DNA of 64,000 bases from Serratia plymuthica NBRC 102599. GTDB lineage: Bacteria; Pseudomonadota; Gammaproteobacteria; Enterobacterales; Enterobacteriaceae. The notes beneath the pieces were generated by a model. The model was not told the DNA's origin. It made no database searches and worked only from the letters and a program-made list of their open reading frames with translations. This document shows, piece by piece, positions 19,176-28,067 of the stretch. The stretch lies in assembly GCF_001590925.1 (NCBI RefSeq), contig NZ_BCTU01000025.1:102679-166678 (forward strand), written 5' to 3'. The position numbers and the translations under genes were made by a program. Position 1 is the first letter of the stretch. Every line of letters starts with the position of its first letter.

Positions 19176-20279
19176 TTAGCGCTCGAACACCGAGCTGTTC
19201 AGCGCGCGATCTTGCTGATGGCGCTCCAGCGCCAGCTCGATCAACCGGGTAATCAACTCGCTGTAGCTAACGCCGCTGGCGGCCCACAGTTTGGGGTACA
19301 TGCTGATATTGGTGAAACCCGGCAGCGTGTTGATTTCGTTAATCACCACGTTGTTGTCCGGCGTCAGGAACACGTCAACGCGCGCCAGGCCAAAGCATTC
19401 CAGCGCCCGGAACGCTTTTAGCGCCACGTCGCGGATTTTGTCGCTGACTTCCGGTGCGATCTCCGCCGGCACCACTACCTTCGCGCCCTGCTCATTGATG
19501 TATTTGGTGTCGTAGGAATAGAAAGCATCGCTCAGCACGATTTCACCGCACAGGCTGGCCTGCGGCTCGTCATTGCCCAACACCGCGCACTCAATCTCAC
19601 GGCCGACAATCGCCGATTCCACCAGCACCTTGTGATCGAAGCTGAACGCCAGCGCCAGAGCGGCGTCAAAGCCGGCCCGATCCTGCACCTTGCTGACGCC
19701 CACCGAAGAGCCCTGGTTAGCCGGTTTGATAAACAACGGCAGGCCCAGACGCTCGCTAAGCTGATCGAAACCGTATTTGCCGCGGTTAGTGCGCGTCAGG
19801 GTGACAAAGGGGGCCACCGCCAGCCCGGCATCGCGCAGCAGGCGTTTGGTGACGTCTTTGTCCATGCTCACCGCCGAGCCCAACACACCGGCGCCGACGA
19901 ACGGCATATTGGCCATCCGCAACAACCCTTGCAGTGAACCGTCCTCGCCCAGCGTGCCATGCACGATCGGGAATACCACGTCGAGCTGGCCCAGTGCGCC
20001 GGCGCTGCTCGCTTCAATCAGTTGCTGTTTCTCCTGACCGGGGATCAGCGCCACATTTTTATTTGAGCGGTTCAGCGCGATCAGCGCCGGGTTTTCCGCA
20101 TTCAGCAGGTAATTGGAGGCATCGTTAATGTGCCATTGTCCCTGCTTGTCGATCCCCAGCAACGTGACGTCAAACTTCTCTTTGTCGATAGCGTCCACAA
20201 TGTTTTTTGCCGACTGCAGCGACACTTCATGCTCAGCCGATTTACCGCCAAAGATCACCCCAACCCGTAATTTAGTCAC
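19176..20279 (-). CDS. ddlA: D-alanine--D-alanine ligase A
   Basis: 367 residues, close to E. coli DdlA. ATP-grasp enzyme that makes the D-Ala-D-Ala end of peptidoglycan precursors. Seen: [20 protein letters not shown] (catalytic Glu), [53 protein letters not shown] and the final [16 protein letters not shown] metal and substrate site. The substrate and omega-loop positions are typical of D-Ala rather than D-Lac ligases. Transcribed divergently from the ParD-like gene. Confidence 0.96.
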   Translation of the reverse strand: MTKLRVGVIFGGKSAEHEVSLQSAKNIVDAIDKEKFDVTLLGIDKQGQWHINDASNYLLNAENPALIALNRSNKNVALIPGQEKQQLIEASSAGALGQLDVVFPIVHGTLGEDGSLQGLLRMANMPFVGAGVLGSAVSMDKDVTKRLLRDAGLAVAPFVTLTRTNRGKYGFDQLSERLGLPLFIKPANQGSSVGVSKVQDRAGFDAALALAFSFDHKVLVESAIVGREIECAVLGNDEPQASLCGEIVLSDAFYSYDTKYINEQGAKVVVPAEIAPEVSDKIRDVALKAFRALECFGLARVDVFLTPDNNVVINEINTLPGFTNISMYPKLWAASGVSYSELITRLIELALERHQQDRALNSSVFER

Positions 20280-20448
20280 GCCCTGAATCCTTCTGAAAAA
20301 TCATGCAAAAAAAGTCGTTTATCACAATAAACGCATTGTCCGACGGCGGCAATCGTTGTCGCCAGGAAACTTCTTATGCCACGGAATGTACAATCCCCAC
20401 CATCCAAACCATATACACTTCGTATATTATTCCTTTAAGGAGCAGTCT

Positions 20449-20652
20449 ATGGGCATTGTGAAAATTTCAGACGCGCTGCATGACGATCTGCGCCTCGCCA
20501 GCCTGACGATGACGCGTTCGATCAACGCGCAGGCGGAATACTGGATCAAGATCGGCATGCTGGCGGAGTTCCATCCAGAACTGACCTACCCTCAACTGGT
20601 AAAAAAAATGATGAAAGATAACGCGCTGACGCTGAAGGAGATTGTCGGGTGA
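20449..20652 (+). CDS. ParD-like ribbon-helix-helix-type small protein
   Basis: 67 residues from ATG 20449, with AAGGAG at 20438-20443; the frame upstream to 20356 lacks a second start signal. MGIVKISDALHDDLRLAS and SINAQAEYWIKIGMLAE are typical of the ParD-like group of short DNA-binding antitoxin relatives. No ParE toxin gene follows. Instead its stop overlaps the GTG of a methionine aminopeptidase, so the two proteins are made together. Such pairs occur elsewhere in enterobacteria, to my recollection; its role is not established. Confidence 0.78.
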   Translation: MGIVKISDALHDDLRLASLTMTRSINAQAEYWIKIGMLAEFHPELTYPQLVKKMMKDNALTLKEIVG

Positions 20653-21443
20653 AACAGATTGTGATCAAAACGCCGGAAGAAATAGCCAAAATGCGTCACT
20701 CTGGCGCACTGCTGGCCAAGGTGTTTGCTATGCTCGATGGGGTGATTGGCGAAGGCATGTCGACCATGGAAATTAACGACCGCGCCGAAGCCTTTATCGT
20801 CGATGAGCTGAAATCGCGCCCGGCCAGTAAAGGCCAGTACGATTTCCCTTACGTGCTCAATACCTCGATCGACGACGTGATCTGCCACGGCATTCCTTCG
20901 GCCAGCAAAATCCTGCGTTCCGGCATGATCGTGAACGTCGACATTACGCTGGAAAACGGCGGTTACATTGCCGACTCCAGCAAAATGTACTGCATCGGCC
21001 AGACAACGCCATTGGCCAAACGGCTGGTGAACAACGTATATGAGTCCCTGTGGCAAGGCATCCGCGCGGTGAAACCGGGCGCGACGCTGGGGGATATCGG
21101 CCATGCCATTCAACAGCATGCGGAACAGGCCGGTTACAGCATCGTGCGTGAATACTGCGGCCACGGCATCGGCCGCGATATGCACGAGGAACCGGCGGTG
21201 ATGCACTTCGGCCTGCCGGGCACCGGCATGGCGTTGCAGGAAGGCATGGTATTTACCATCGAACCCATGATTAACCAGGGCGACCACCGCATTAAGCAGA
21301 AGAAAGACGGCTGGACGGTGGTGACCCGCGATAAAAAGCTGTCCGCTCAATGGGAGCACACCGTGGCGGTCACCGCCGACGGCGTGGAAATTCTGACGCT
21401 GCGTGACGAAGAGCGTCAGGCCGGGTACGCAGAGCGTTACTAA
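20649..21443 (+). CDS. map: Type I methionine aminopeptidase, accessory paralogue
   Basis: 264 residues with GTG start overlapping the previous TGA. It removes the initiator methionine from nascent proteins. Metal ligands are all visible: the two Asp in [11 protein letters not shown] and IADSSKMY, His in [13 protein letters not shown], Glu in FTIEPMI and Glu in WEHTVAV. It is clearly diverged from the essential E. coli Map (which begins MAISIKTPEDIEKMR), and in enterobacteria the housekeeping copy lies near rpsB-tsf, so this is probably a second copy. A specialised or stress role together with the ParD-like partner is inference. Confidence 0.88.
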   Translation: MKQIVIKTPEEIAKMRHSGALLAKVFAMLDGVIGEGMSTMEINDRAEAFIVDELKSRPASKGQYDFPYVLNTSIDDVICHGIPSASKILRSGMIVNVDITLENGGYIADSSKMYCIGQTTPLAKRLVNNVYESLWQGIRAVKPGATLGDIGHAIQQHAEQAGYSIVREYCGHGIGRDMHEEPAVMHFGLPGTGMALQEGMVFTIEPMINQGDHRIKQKKDGWTVVTRDKKLSAQWEHTVAVTADGVEILTLRDEERQAGYAERY

Positions 21444-21498
21444 GCTACCAAGCCAGTAAGTTACCAAGGTATTAAGCCAGCAGGCTACTCAATTAATT

Positions 21499-21637
21499 TA
21501 CCCTCTGGATTTCAAACAGCGATAACGGCAAGAACCGCAGGTCATGTTGGGGCGCTGCATGCGGCGCCCACGTGAATCGGGACAACTCTCTTCGTCCCCC
21601 AGGGTAACCGCGCCGCCGTTTGAAAGACGACCGGTAT
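21499..21637. repeat. ERIC-like terminal-repeat element upstream of dld
   Basis: The ends (TACCCTCTGGATTTCAAA on the left, TTTGAAAGACGACCGGTA on the right) are inverted relative to each other and resemble the ends of the two clear ERIC elements in this window. The middle holds its own imperfect palindrome around GGCGCTGCATGCGGCGCC but does not match the ERIC core. It ends 15 bases before dld and would be transcribed in its leader. Confidence 0.45.
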
Positions 21638-21652
21638 GACAGGGAGATCGGC

Positions 21653-23362
21653 ATGACGCAGTCAGGTAATCAGGCATTTCTCGCTCAGCTCAAAGACATC
21701 GTCGGCGGCCCGCAGCTGTTGACCGGCGAACGCAGCACCGAACGTTATCGCAAGGGGTTCCGCTCCGGCGAAGGCAAAGCGCTGGCGGTGGTGTTCCCTA
21801 CCCGCCTGCTGCAGCTGTGGCGGATACTGGAGGCCTGCGTGGCCGCCGACAAAATCGTCATTATGCAGGCGGCGAACACCGGGCTGACCGAAGGTTCGAC
21901 GCCCAGCGGCAACGATTATGACCGCGATATCGTCATCGTCAGCACCCTGCGGATCGATCACGTGCAAGTGCTGGACAACGGCAAACAAGTGGTTGGCTTC
22001 CCCGGCAGCACCCTCAATCAGCTGGAAAAATTGCTGAAACCCTACGGCCGCGAACCGCATTCGGTGATCGGGTCCTCCTGCATCGGCGCTTCGGTGATTG
22101 GCGGCGTATGCAATAACTCCGGCGGTTCGCTGGTGAAACGCGGCCCGGCCTATACCGAAATGGCGCTGTACGCCCAGTTGGGTGAAGACGGCCAACTGCG
22201 GCTGGTGAACCATTTGGGGATTAAACTCGGCGACACGCCGGAAGAGATCCTCACCCGGCTGGAGAAAGGCGACTACCGGCCGGAGGACGTCGAGCACGGC
22301 GAACTGCGCGCCTCCGACAACGAATACGCCAGCAGGGTGCGCGACGTCGATGCCGATACCCCATCCCGCTTCAATGCGGATAAACGCCGCCTGTACGAGG
22401 CCTCCGGCTGCGCCGGCAAACTGGCGGTGTTTGCGGTGCGCCTGGACACCTTTGAGAAAGAAGGCAAAGAACAGGTATTTTATATCGGCACCAACGACAC
22501 CGCCGTGTTGACCGAACTGCGTCGCCATATGCTCGGCAAATTCGACAATCTGCCGGTGGCCGGCGAGTACATGCATCGCGATATTTTCGATATCGCCGAA
22601 GTGTACGGCAAAGACACCTTTATGATGATCGACAAGCTCGGCACCGATCAAATGCCGCGTTTCTTCACCCTGAAAGGCCGCGTGGACGCCAGCTTCAACA
22701 AACTGCCGCTGCTGCCGCACAACCTGACCGACCGGCTGATGCAGGGCCTGAGCCACCTGGCCCCCAGCCATTTGCCGAAGCGGATGAAAGAATACCGCGA
22801 ACGCTTTGAACATCACCTGCTGCTGAAAATGGCCGGCCCCGGCGTCGACGAAGCGCAGCTGTATCTGAACCAATACTTTGCCCAGGCCAAGGGCGCATTT
22901 TTCGCCTGCACCGCAGACGAAGGCAAAAAGGCCTTCCTGCACCGTTTCGCCGCCGCCGGCGCTGCGGTGCGCTACCATGCGGTACATGCCGACAAGGTAG
23001 AGGATATTCTGGCGCTGGATATTGCGCTGCGCCGCAACGATACCGAGTGGTTTGAAACCCTGCCGCCGGAAATCGACAGCCAACTGGTGCACAAACTCTA
23101 TTACGGCCACTTTATGTGCCACGTATTCCACCAGGATTACGTGGTGAAAAAAGGCGTCGACAGCCATGCGCTGAAAGAGCAAATGCTGGCGATCCTCGAC
23201 CGGCGCGGCGCGGAGTACCCGGCCGAGCATAACGTCGGCCATCTGTACCACGCCAAGCCCGATCTGCAGGCCTTCTACCAATCCGCCGATCCGACCAACA
23301 GTTTTAACCCCGGTCTCGGCAAGACCAGCAAGCGGAAACACTGGGCCGGCAATACCCGGTAA
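21653..23362 (+). CDS. dld: Quinone-dependent D-lactate dehydrogenase
   Basis: 569 residues from ATG 21653 (AGGGAGA site at 21639); the frame upstream to 21620 is not part of the protein. It closely follows E. coli Dld: ERYRKGFRSGEGKALAVVFP, MQAANTGLTEGSTPSGNDYD (FAD-binding PCMH domain), GSSCIGASVIGGVCNNSGGS, and the membrane-binding and cap parts HRFAAAGAAVRYHAVH and DIALRRNDTEWFETLPPE. It oxidises D-lactate to pyruvate at the inner membrane and feeds electrons to ubiquinone. Confidence 0.96.
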   Translation: MTQSGNQAFLAQLKDIVGGPQLLTGERSTERYRKGFRSGEGKALAVVFPTRLLQLWRILEACVAADKIVIMQAANTGLTEGSTPSGNDYDRDIVIVSTLRIDHVQVLDNGKQVVGFPGSTLNQLEKLLKPYGREPHSVIGSSCIGASVIGGVCNNSGGSLVKRGPAYTEMALYAQLGEDGQLRLVNHLGIKLGDTPEEILTRLEKGDYRPEDVEHGELRASDNEYASRVRDVDADTPSRFNADKRRLYEASGCAGKLAVFAVRLDTFEKEGKEQVFYIGTNDTAVLTELRRHMLGKFDNLPVAGEYMHRDIFDIAEVYGKDTFMMIDKLGTDQMPRFFTLKGRVDASFNKLPLLPHNLTDRLMQGLSHLAPSHLPKRMKEYRERFEHHLLLKMAGPGVDEAQLYLNQYFAQAKGAFFACTADEGKKAFLHRFAAAGAAVRYHAVHADKVEDILALDIALRRNDTEWFETLPPEIDSQLVHKLYYGHFMCHVFHQDYVVKKGVDSHALKEQMLAILDRRGAEYPAEHNVGHLYHAKPDLQAFYQSADPTNSFNPGLGKTSKRKHWAGNTR

Positions 23363-23536
23363 CATTTCCGCTTTCAGCCCGCGCCCCCGGCATACGGGGG
23401 CATAGCCGATGCTCTCTTCCGCATCTTCGGCCCGCCTCTCCCCTATCGTCTAGACTTAAAGACCGGTGCAGCCGTTTTCGCTGCGCCGTTCAAGGCGTAT
23501 GTCATGCGTCACCATCCGCGACGAGAGGAACTCTTC

Positions 23537-24910
23537 ATGCCATACCAGACGGTAAACCCTTTTAACAACCAACTGATCAACGAGTACACACCCCATACCG
23601 ACCAGCAGGTCGAACAAGCGCTGGCAAAGGCTGACGCGCTGTATCACTCCGGCTGGGCCAAGGGCGATATCGACCAGCGGCTGCCGGTACTGCACAAGCT
23701 GGCGGACCTGATGGAGAGCCGGGTTGAGGAACTGGCGACAATCGCCAGCCAGGAGATGGGCAAGCTGATCGCGCAAAGCCGCGGCGAAGTGAAGCTCTGT
23801 GCCCAGATCGCCCGCTACTATGCCGACAACGCCAAAAAATTTCTCGCCCCGGTGCGCTATGAGTCCAGCCTCGGCGAAGCCTGGGTAGAGCATCATCCGA
23901 TCGGCGTGCTGATGGCGGTGGAGCCGTGGAACTTCCCGTTCTACCAGTTGATGCGCGTGCTGGCGCCCAATCTGGCCGCCGGCAATCCGGTGCTGGTGAA
24001 GCATGCCGGCATCGTGCCGCACTGCGCACAGGCCTTTGAACAATTGGTCGCCGAGGCCGGTGCGCCGCAAGGTGCCTACACCAACCTGTTTATTTCGCAA
24101 CAGCAGGTGGCGAACATCATCGCCGACGACCGGGTACAGGGCGTGGCGCTGACCGGCTCGGAAAAGGCCGGTAGCATAGTCGCCTCGCAAGCCGCGAAGG
24201 CACTGAAAAAATCTACGCTGGAGCTGGGCGGCAACGACGTATTCGTGGTGCTGGACGACAGCGATATCGCCAGAGCCGCCAAGATCGGCGCGCAGGCGCG
24301 GCTGAGCAATGCCGGCCAGGTGTGTACCGCAGCCAAACGTTTTATCGTGCAAGAAAAAGTAGCAGAGCCCTTCCTGCAAGCCTTTACCGAGCATTTCCGC
24401 GCGGTGAAAATCGGCGATCCGCTGGATGAAACCACCACCTTGGGGCCGCTGTCTTCCCGCGAGGCGCTGGAGGGCCTGGCTAAACAGGTCGACGCCGCAG
24501 TGCAAAACGGCGCCAAACTGCATTACGGCGGCAAACCGATACCGCATGACGGCAATTTCTTCGAGCCGACGATCCTGACCCACATCAGCCGTGACAACCC
24601 GGCGTATTTCGAAGAGTTCTTCGGCCCGGTGGCGCAGATCTACGTGGTGAAGGATGACGACGAGATCGTCAAACTGGCCAATGACTCTCACTACGGCCTC
24701 GGTGGCGCTATTTTCAGCACGGATATCGAACGCGCCAAAAAGCTGGCCTCGCGCATCGAAACCGGCATGGTGTATATCAACTCGTTGACCGACACCGCAC
24801 CCGAACTGCCTTTTGGCGGCGTGAAGCGCTCCGGCTTCGGCCGTGAACTGTCGGATCTGGGGATCAAAGAGTTTGTGAACCAGAAACTGGTGGTGGTGAG
24901 CAAAGGCTAA
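23537..24910 (+). CDS. NAD(P)-dependent aldehyde dehydrogenase, succinate-semialdehyde dehydrogenase type
   Basis: 457 residues from ATG 23537 with GAGGAA upstream. The aldehyde dehydrogenase fold is shown by MAVEPWNFPFYQLMR near residue 130, VALTGSEKAGSIVASQ near 205, the general base Glu in LELGGNDVFVVLDD near 230, and the nucleophile Cys in NAGQVCTAAKRF near 264. PELPFGGVKRSGFGREL closes the oligomerisation region. The nearest E. coli relative is Sad/YneI, a succinate-semialdehyde dehydrogenase, but identity is moderate so substrate preference is uncertain. It is a single gene ending in a strong hairpin. Confidence 0.85.
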   Translation: MPYQTVNPFNNQLINEYTPHTDQQVEQALAKADALYHSGWAKGDIDQRLPVLHKLADLMESRVEELATIASQEMGKLIAQSRGEVKLCAQIARYYADNAKKFLAPVRYESSLGEAWVEHHPIGVLMAVEPWNFPFYQLMRVLAPNLAAGNPVLVKHAGIVPHCAQAFEQLVAEAGAPQGAYTNLFISQQQVANIIADDRVQGVALTGSEKAGSIVASQAAKALKKSTLELGGNDVFVVLDDSDIARAAKIGAQARLSNAGQVCTAAKRFIVQEKVAEPFLQAFTEHFRAVKIGDPLDETTTLGPLSSREALEGLAKQVDAAVQNGAKLHYGGKPIPHDGNFFEPTILTHISRDNPAYFEEFFGPVAQIYVVKDDDEIVKLANDSHYGLGGAIFSTDIERAKKLASRIETGMVYINSLTDTAPELPFGGVKRSGFGRELSDLGIKEFVNQKLVVVSKG

Positions 24911-24921
24911 ACCGCAACCTC

Positions 24922-24957
24922 GGCGGGAGGCGTTAAGTTTATGTTGCGCCTCCCGCC
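24922..24957 (+). terminator. Terminator-like hairpin after the aldehyde dehydrogenase
   Basis: GGCGGGAGGCG and CGCCTCCCGCC form a perfect 11-bp stem with a 14-base loop, just after the stop codon. There is no T run. Confidence 0.6.
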
Positions 24958-25252
24958 AAACTTCACTATCTTTGATGCCGTAATCACTCCCTGCTTTCAG
25001 GAATATCAATGGCTCAGTTTGCGCACATCACAGACCCAACGAACACGCCGCTTCCGGCCGTCGTTCAACTGTGCGCATCTTCCGCCCCTCCAGCCGTTTT
25101 CTCTGTCGTCACTGCGGTTGCCGCTTACCCGCCACGCTCTGTGGTTGTGCGCTAAGCCAAACCGAATTTTACCTCCAGCTTTCTTTATTTGCGCTCAGGC
25201 GTAGACCGCCGCGCGCGCTGGAACTTGCCATTTTCACGACAGGTGAAACCGA
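24958..25252. other. Stretch before the EamA transporter
   Basis: About 300 bases without a supported gene. One short frame from ATG 25010 (48 codons, AGGA upstream, MAQFAHITDPTNTP) is the only candidate. It has no recognised family and may be chance. Confidence 0.4.
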
Positions 25253-26104
25253 ATGCGATTTATCACTCAATGGGCCAATGCCGGCCTGGCTACGCTGTTC
25301 GTCCTGCTTTGGAGCAGCGGCGCAATTTTCTCCCGCCTGGGGCTGGAGCATGCCTCCGCCTTCGCCTTCCTTTTCTTCCGCTGCGCCATCGCTCTGGCGC
25401 TGCTGCTGGCAATCGGCCTGTGGCAGCGGCAATGCCTGCCCGCCCGCGGCACCCGGTGGCGCGTGGCATTGATCGGGCTGCTGATGATCGGCAGTTACCA
25501 GATTAGCTATCTGCTGGCGCTGGAACAGGGTATCACGCCCGGTGTGCTGGCGACGCTGCTCGGCGTACAGCCGATACTGACCCAGTTCATTACCGAACGC
25601 CGCAGTTCCGGGCTGCGCAGCCTCGGCCTGTTGCTGGCGATGGCCGGGCTGACGCTGGTGGTGTATCAAAGCCTGGCGATCGCCCACTTCTCCCTGCCCG
25701 GCATGCTGTGCGCCTTTATCGCGCTGGGCTGCATGACCGCCGGCACGCTGTTGCAAAAAGGCATGAGTCAGCCACCGCTGGCGGTGTTGCCGCTGCAGTA
25801 CGCCGTCGGGTTGCTGATGTGCACGTTGGTATTGCCGTTCGAGCCGCTGCGGATCGAGTGGAGCATGGCGCTTATCGTGCCGCTGCTGTGGATGGCGGTG
25901 GTGATTTCAGTGCTGGCCACCTTCTTGCTGTACCGGCTGATCCAACGCGGCAATCTGGTGCAGGTCACCAGCCTGTTTTACCTGATCCCGGCAGTCACTG
26001 CTTTGCTGGACTACCTGTTGCTCGGCCATGCGTTGGCGGCAATGAGCATATTGGGCATGGTGGCCATCGTACTCGGCGTAATGCTGGTGTTCCGTAAGCC
26101 GTAA
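25253..26104 (+). CDS. EamA-family (DMT) membrane transporter
   Basis: 283 residues of almost continuous hydrophobic segments, ten predicted membrane helices in two EamA halves. The first half begins WANAGLATLFVLLWSSGAIF and the second CAFIALGCMTAGTLLQKGM. Short charged turns such as QFITERRSSG separate helices. Members export or import amino acids and other small metabolites; this one has no signature giving a substrate. It stands alone between two hairpins. Confidence 0.85.
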   Translation: MRFITQWANAGLATLFVLLWSSGAIFSRLGLEHASAFAFLFFRCAIALALLLAIGLWQRQCLPARGTRWRVALIGLLMIGSYQISYLLALEQGITPGVLATLLGVQPILTQFITERRSSGLRSLGLLLAMAGLTLVVYQSLAIAHFSLPGMLCAFIALGCMTAGTLLQKGMSQPPLAVLPLQYAVGLLMCTLVLPFEPLRIEWSMALIVPLLWMAVVISVLATFLLYRLIQRGNLVQVTSLFYLIPAVTALLDYLLLGHALAAMSILGMVAIVLGVMLVFRKP

Positions 26105-26113
26105 AAAGCAAAA

Positions 26114-26141
26114 GCCCCTCATGCCGGGTGGCATGAGGGGC
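26114..26141. terminator. Strong bidirectional terminator
   Basis: GCCCCTCATGCC and GGCATGAGGGGC form a perfect 12-bp stem with a four-base loop, with A-rich sequence to the left. It separates the convergent EamA gene and yohC. Confidence 0.85.
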
Positions 26142-26159
26142 AATATCAAAACATCGTTT

Positions 26160-26750
26160 TCAGAATAACCAGGAACCATACCCCCACAGCAACACCGTTA
26201 CCCCGAGCAGAAACTCGAGCAGCAAGATGCCGATGGCAAAGGTAGAGCTGGAGAAGATAAAGCCTTCTTTACTGTCGATATTCAGGAAGTGGGGAATGCC
26301 CAGATTCAGCAGATAGCCCGAATAGCACAGGCCAATCACGCCGACAAACAGACAAAGCCACACGACGGGATAGAGCGCGACTATACCGCTCAGAAACATC
26401 GGGGTGGCGACATAGCCGGCAAACACCATACAACGGTGCAAACTCGGGCGTGCTTCATAACGCCGCGCCATCCAGTGGATCACTTTACCCATGATAGCCA
26501 CACCCGCCAGCATCAGCAGATAGAACGCCACTGCGGTATAAAGTGCGGTAAACATATCGAGCCGGATCGCATGGCCTTCGCCGGAGAGCCAGCCCAACTG
26601 GGTAGTGCCGATAAAGGCGCAGACCACAGGGATCGCCGCCAGCAGCAGCACGTGGTGGGTGTAAAGGTGCGAGACGCTTTCGTTCTCGCTTTTAATGTGT
26701 TCGAACTCGGTGCTTGGATGCGCCAGAAGTCCCCAAACATGATTAACCAT
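26160..26750 (-). CDS. yohC: YIP1-family inner membrane protein
   Basis: 196 residues with five hydrophobic segments typical of Yip1-domain proteins, beginning MVNHVWGLLAHPSTEFEHIK. It matches E. coli YohC in length and pattern, a protein of unknown function in the inner membrane. In E. coli yohC is next to pbpG and yohD; those genes are found here at 35787 and 43651, so the ancestral group has been separated. The ATG is preceded by GAGGTG on the minus strand. Confidence 0.85.
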   Translation of the reverse strand: MVNHVWGLLAHPSTEFEHIKSENESVSHLYTHHVLLLAAIPVVCAFIGTTQLGWLSGEGHAIRLDMFTALYTAVAFYLLMLAGVAIMGKVIHWMARRYEARPSLHRCMVFAGYVATPMFLSGIVALYPVVWLCLFVGVIGLCYSGYLLNLGIPHFLNIDSKEGFIFSSSTFAIGILLLEFLLGVTVLLWGYGSWLF

Positions 26751-26954
26751 GAGACACCTCCTCCATCGCCGTAGGTCGCGATCGGCGAACGAATTTACCC
26801 CTCTGACGGATTGTTGACCGTGCGAGGATTGCGGCCACGGGGCTCTCTCCCCTGTACTTATTATAGTCTTTCGCTGAAAAAACGTTCGGAAAACGCAGAC
26901 GCAGCGGCAGTTTGTTTTATAATCCTCCGATTGAGCAACGCCGTGAGGACTGCC

Positions 26955-27425
26955 ATGTCATCTGCCATCACTCTTCGCCAGGTCGGCATTGTCGAGGTCG
27001 ACGCCGGGCAAAATGTCACAGTGGTACAACCCAGCAACCTGTACGGTTGCCGGCTCGGCGACGACGTGTTTGTCGGGCCCTTTGTCGAGATCCAAAAAAA
27101 CGTCAGCATCGGCGCTCGCAGCAAAATCCAGTCGCACAGTTTTATCTGCGAATATGTCACCCTCGGCGAAGACTGCTTTATCGGCCATAACGTGACCTTC
27201 GCCAACGATCTGTTTAAAAATGGCGCCCCTAACGCCGATGCCGCCAGTTGGGGCCGTACGCAGATTGGCGATCGGGTTGCCATCGGTTCCGGCGCTACCG
27301 TGCTGGCGGTGAACATCTGCAGCGGCGCAGTGATCGGCGCCGGATCCGTGGTCACCAAAGACATCACCCGTAAAGGGATCTACGCAGGCAACCCGGCACG
27401 CCTGCTGAGAGAGCTGGACCCATGA
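26955..27425 (+). CDS. Left-handed beta-helix (hexapeptide) acyltransferase-like protein
   Basis: 156 residues from ATG 26955 (GTGAGGA upstream); the frame extends far upstream but without coding character. Hexapeptide repeats begin near residue 25 and continue as DDVFVGPFVEIQKNVSIGA, then GEDCFIGHNVTFANDL, RVAIGSGATVLAV and GAVIGAGSVVTKD, ending IYAGNPARLL, a common end for sugar O/N-acyltransferases. A flexible insertion after FANDL probably covers the active site, with His in GHNV. It overlaps the next acetyltransferase by ATGA. The acceptor, probably a nucleotide sugar or small amine, is unknown. Confidence 0.8.
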   Translation: MSSAITLRQVGIVEVDAGQNVTVVQPSNLYGCRLGDDVFVGPFVEIQKNVSIGARSKIQSHSFICEYVTLGEDCFIGHNVTFANDLFKNGAPNADAASWGRTQIGDRVAIGSGATVLAVNICSGAVIGAGSVVTKDITRKGIYAGNPARLLRELDP

Positions 27426-27964
27426 GCCAGGCTATCCATATCGCCCCCGTCGCCCAGTTGCCCGACGGCTATCTGGAAAGCTGCGATTTCAGCTTCCCGG
27501 TCGCTCACTATGCCCAACCGGTTTTCGATGCCCCGGTCGACAACTGGCCGCTGCGGCCGGTCACCCCGTTTCGCAAGCACTATCCGCTGGCCCCCTTCCT
27601 CAATGAAGAGAGCGAAACCTTTCTGGCACGTCATCGGGGGGAAGCCGTCGGTCACGTTACGCTGAGCAAAAACTGGAACGGCTATGCGCTGATTGAAGAA
27701 ATTGTCGTCAGCGCCCACGTGCGCCGTTTGGGCGTCGCCACCGCCCTGCTGGATGCCGCACGCCACTGGGCGCAGCAGCAGGAAACCCCGGGGTTGATGC
27801 TGGAAACGCAAAACAATAATCTGATCGCCTGCCGCTGTTATCAGCGCTTCGGTTTTATTCTCGGCGGTATCGATCACCTGTTGTATCGCGCTCAGCCGGA
27901 TATTGCCGACCATGAAATCGCGTTATTTTGGTATCTGCCGTTTAATAACGAGATCGGTTACTGA
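27422..27964 (+). CDS. GNAT acetyltransferase resembling streptothricin acetyltransferases
   Basis: 180 residues with the GNAT acetyl-CoA site VRRLGVATALLDAARHWAQ near residue 100. The following LMLETQNNNLIACRCYQRFG and FILGGIDHLLYR closely follow the pattern of streptothricin N-acetyltransferases (LETQTNN, GFTLGGID). Chromosomal relatives are common and do not always give resistance. Coupled by ATGA overlap to the upstream acyltransferase. Substrate unproven; streptothricin or a lysine-like amine is the natural guess. Confidence 0.75.
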   Translation: MSQAIHIAPVAQLPDGYLESCDFSFPVAHYAQPVFDAPVDNWPLRPVTPFRKHYPLAPFLNEESETFLARHRGEAVGHVTLSKNWNGYALIEEIVVSAHVRRLGVATALLDAARHWAQQQETPGLMLETQNNNLIACRCYQRFGFILGGIDHLLYRAQPDIADHEIALFWYLPFNNEIGY

Positions 27965-28067
27965 TTATTGGCCAGCGTTTAGGCTATGTTTATTTATTAA
28001 CCACCCGCCTTATGGTGAGAACTGTTATCATTTACATGATCACGGACTGAAACCATTGGAGGGTAAA

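Noticed and set aside
20449..20652. Toxin-antitoxin module with a ParE toxin
   Set aside because: The ParD-like gene is followed by an intact methionine aminopeptidase, not a ParE-like gene.
21662..23365. 567-codon open frame on the minus strand
   Set aside because: Antisense of dld; no start signal and no protein family.
23456..25009. 517-codon open frame on the minus strand
   Set aside because: Antisense of the aldehyde dehydrogenase gene; low-complexity His/Arg/Gln-rich translation.
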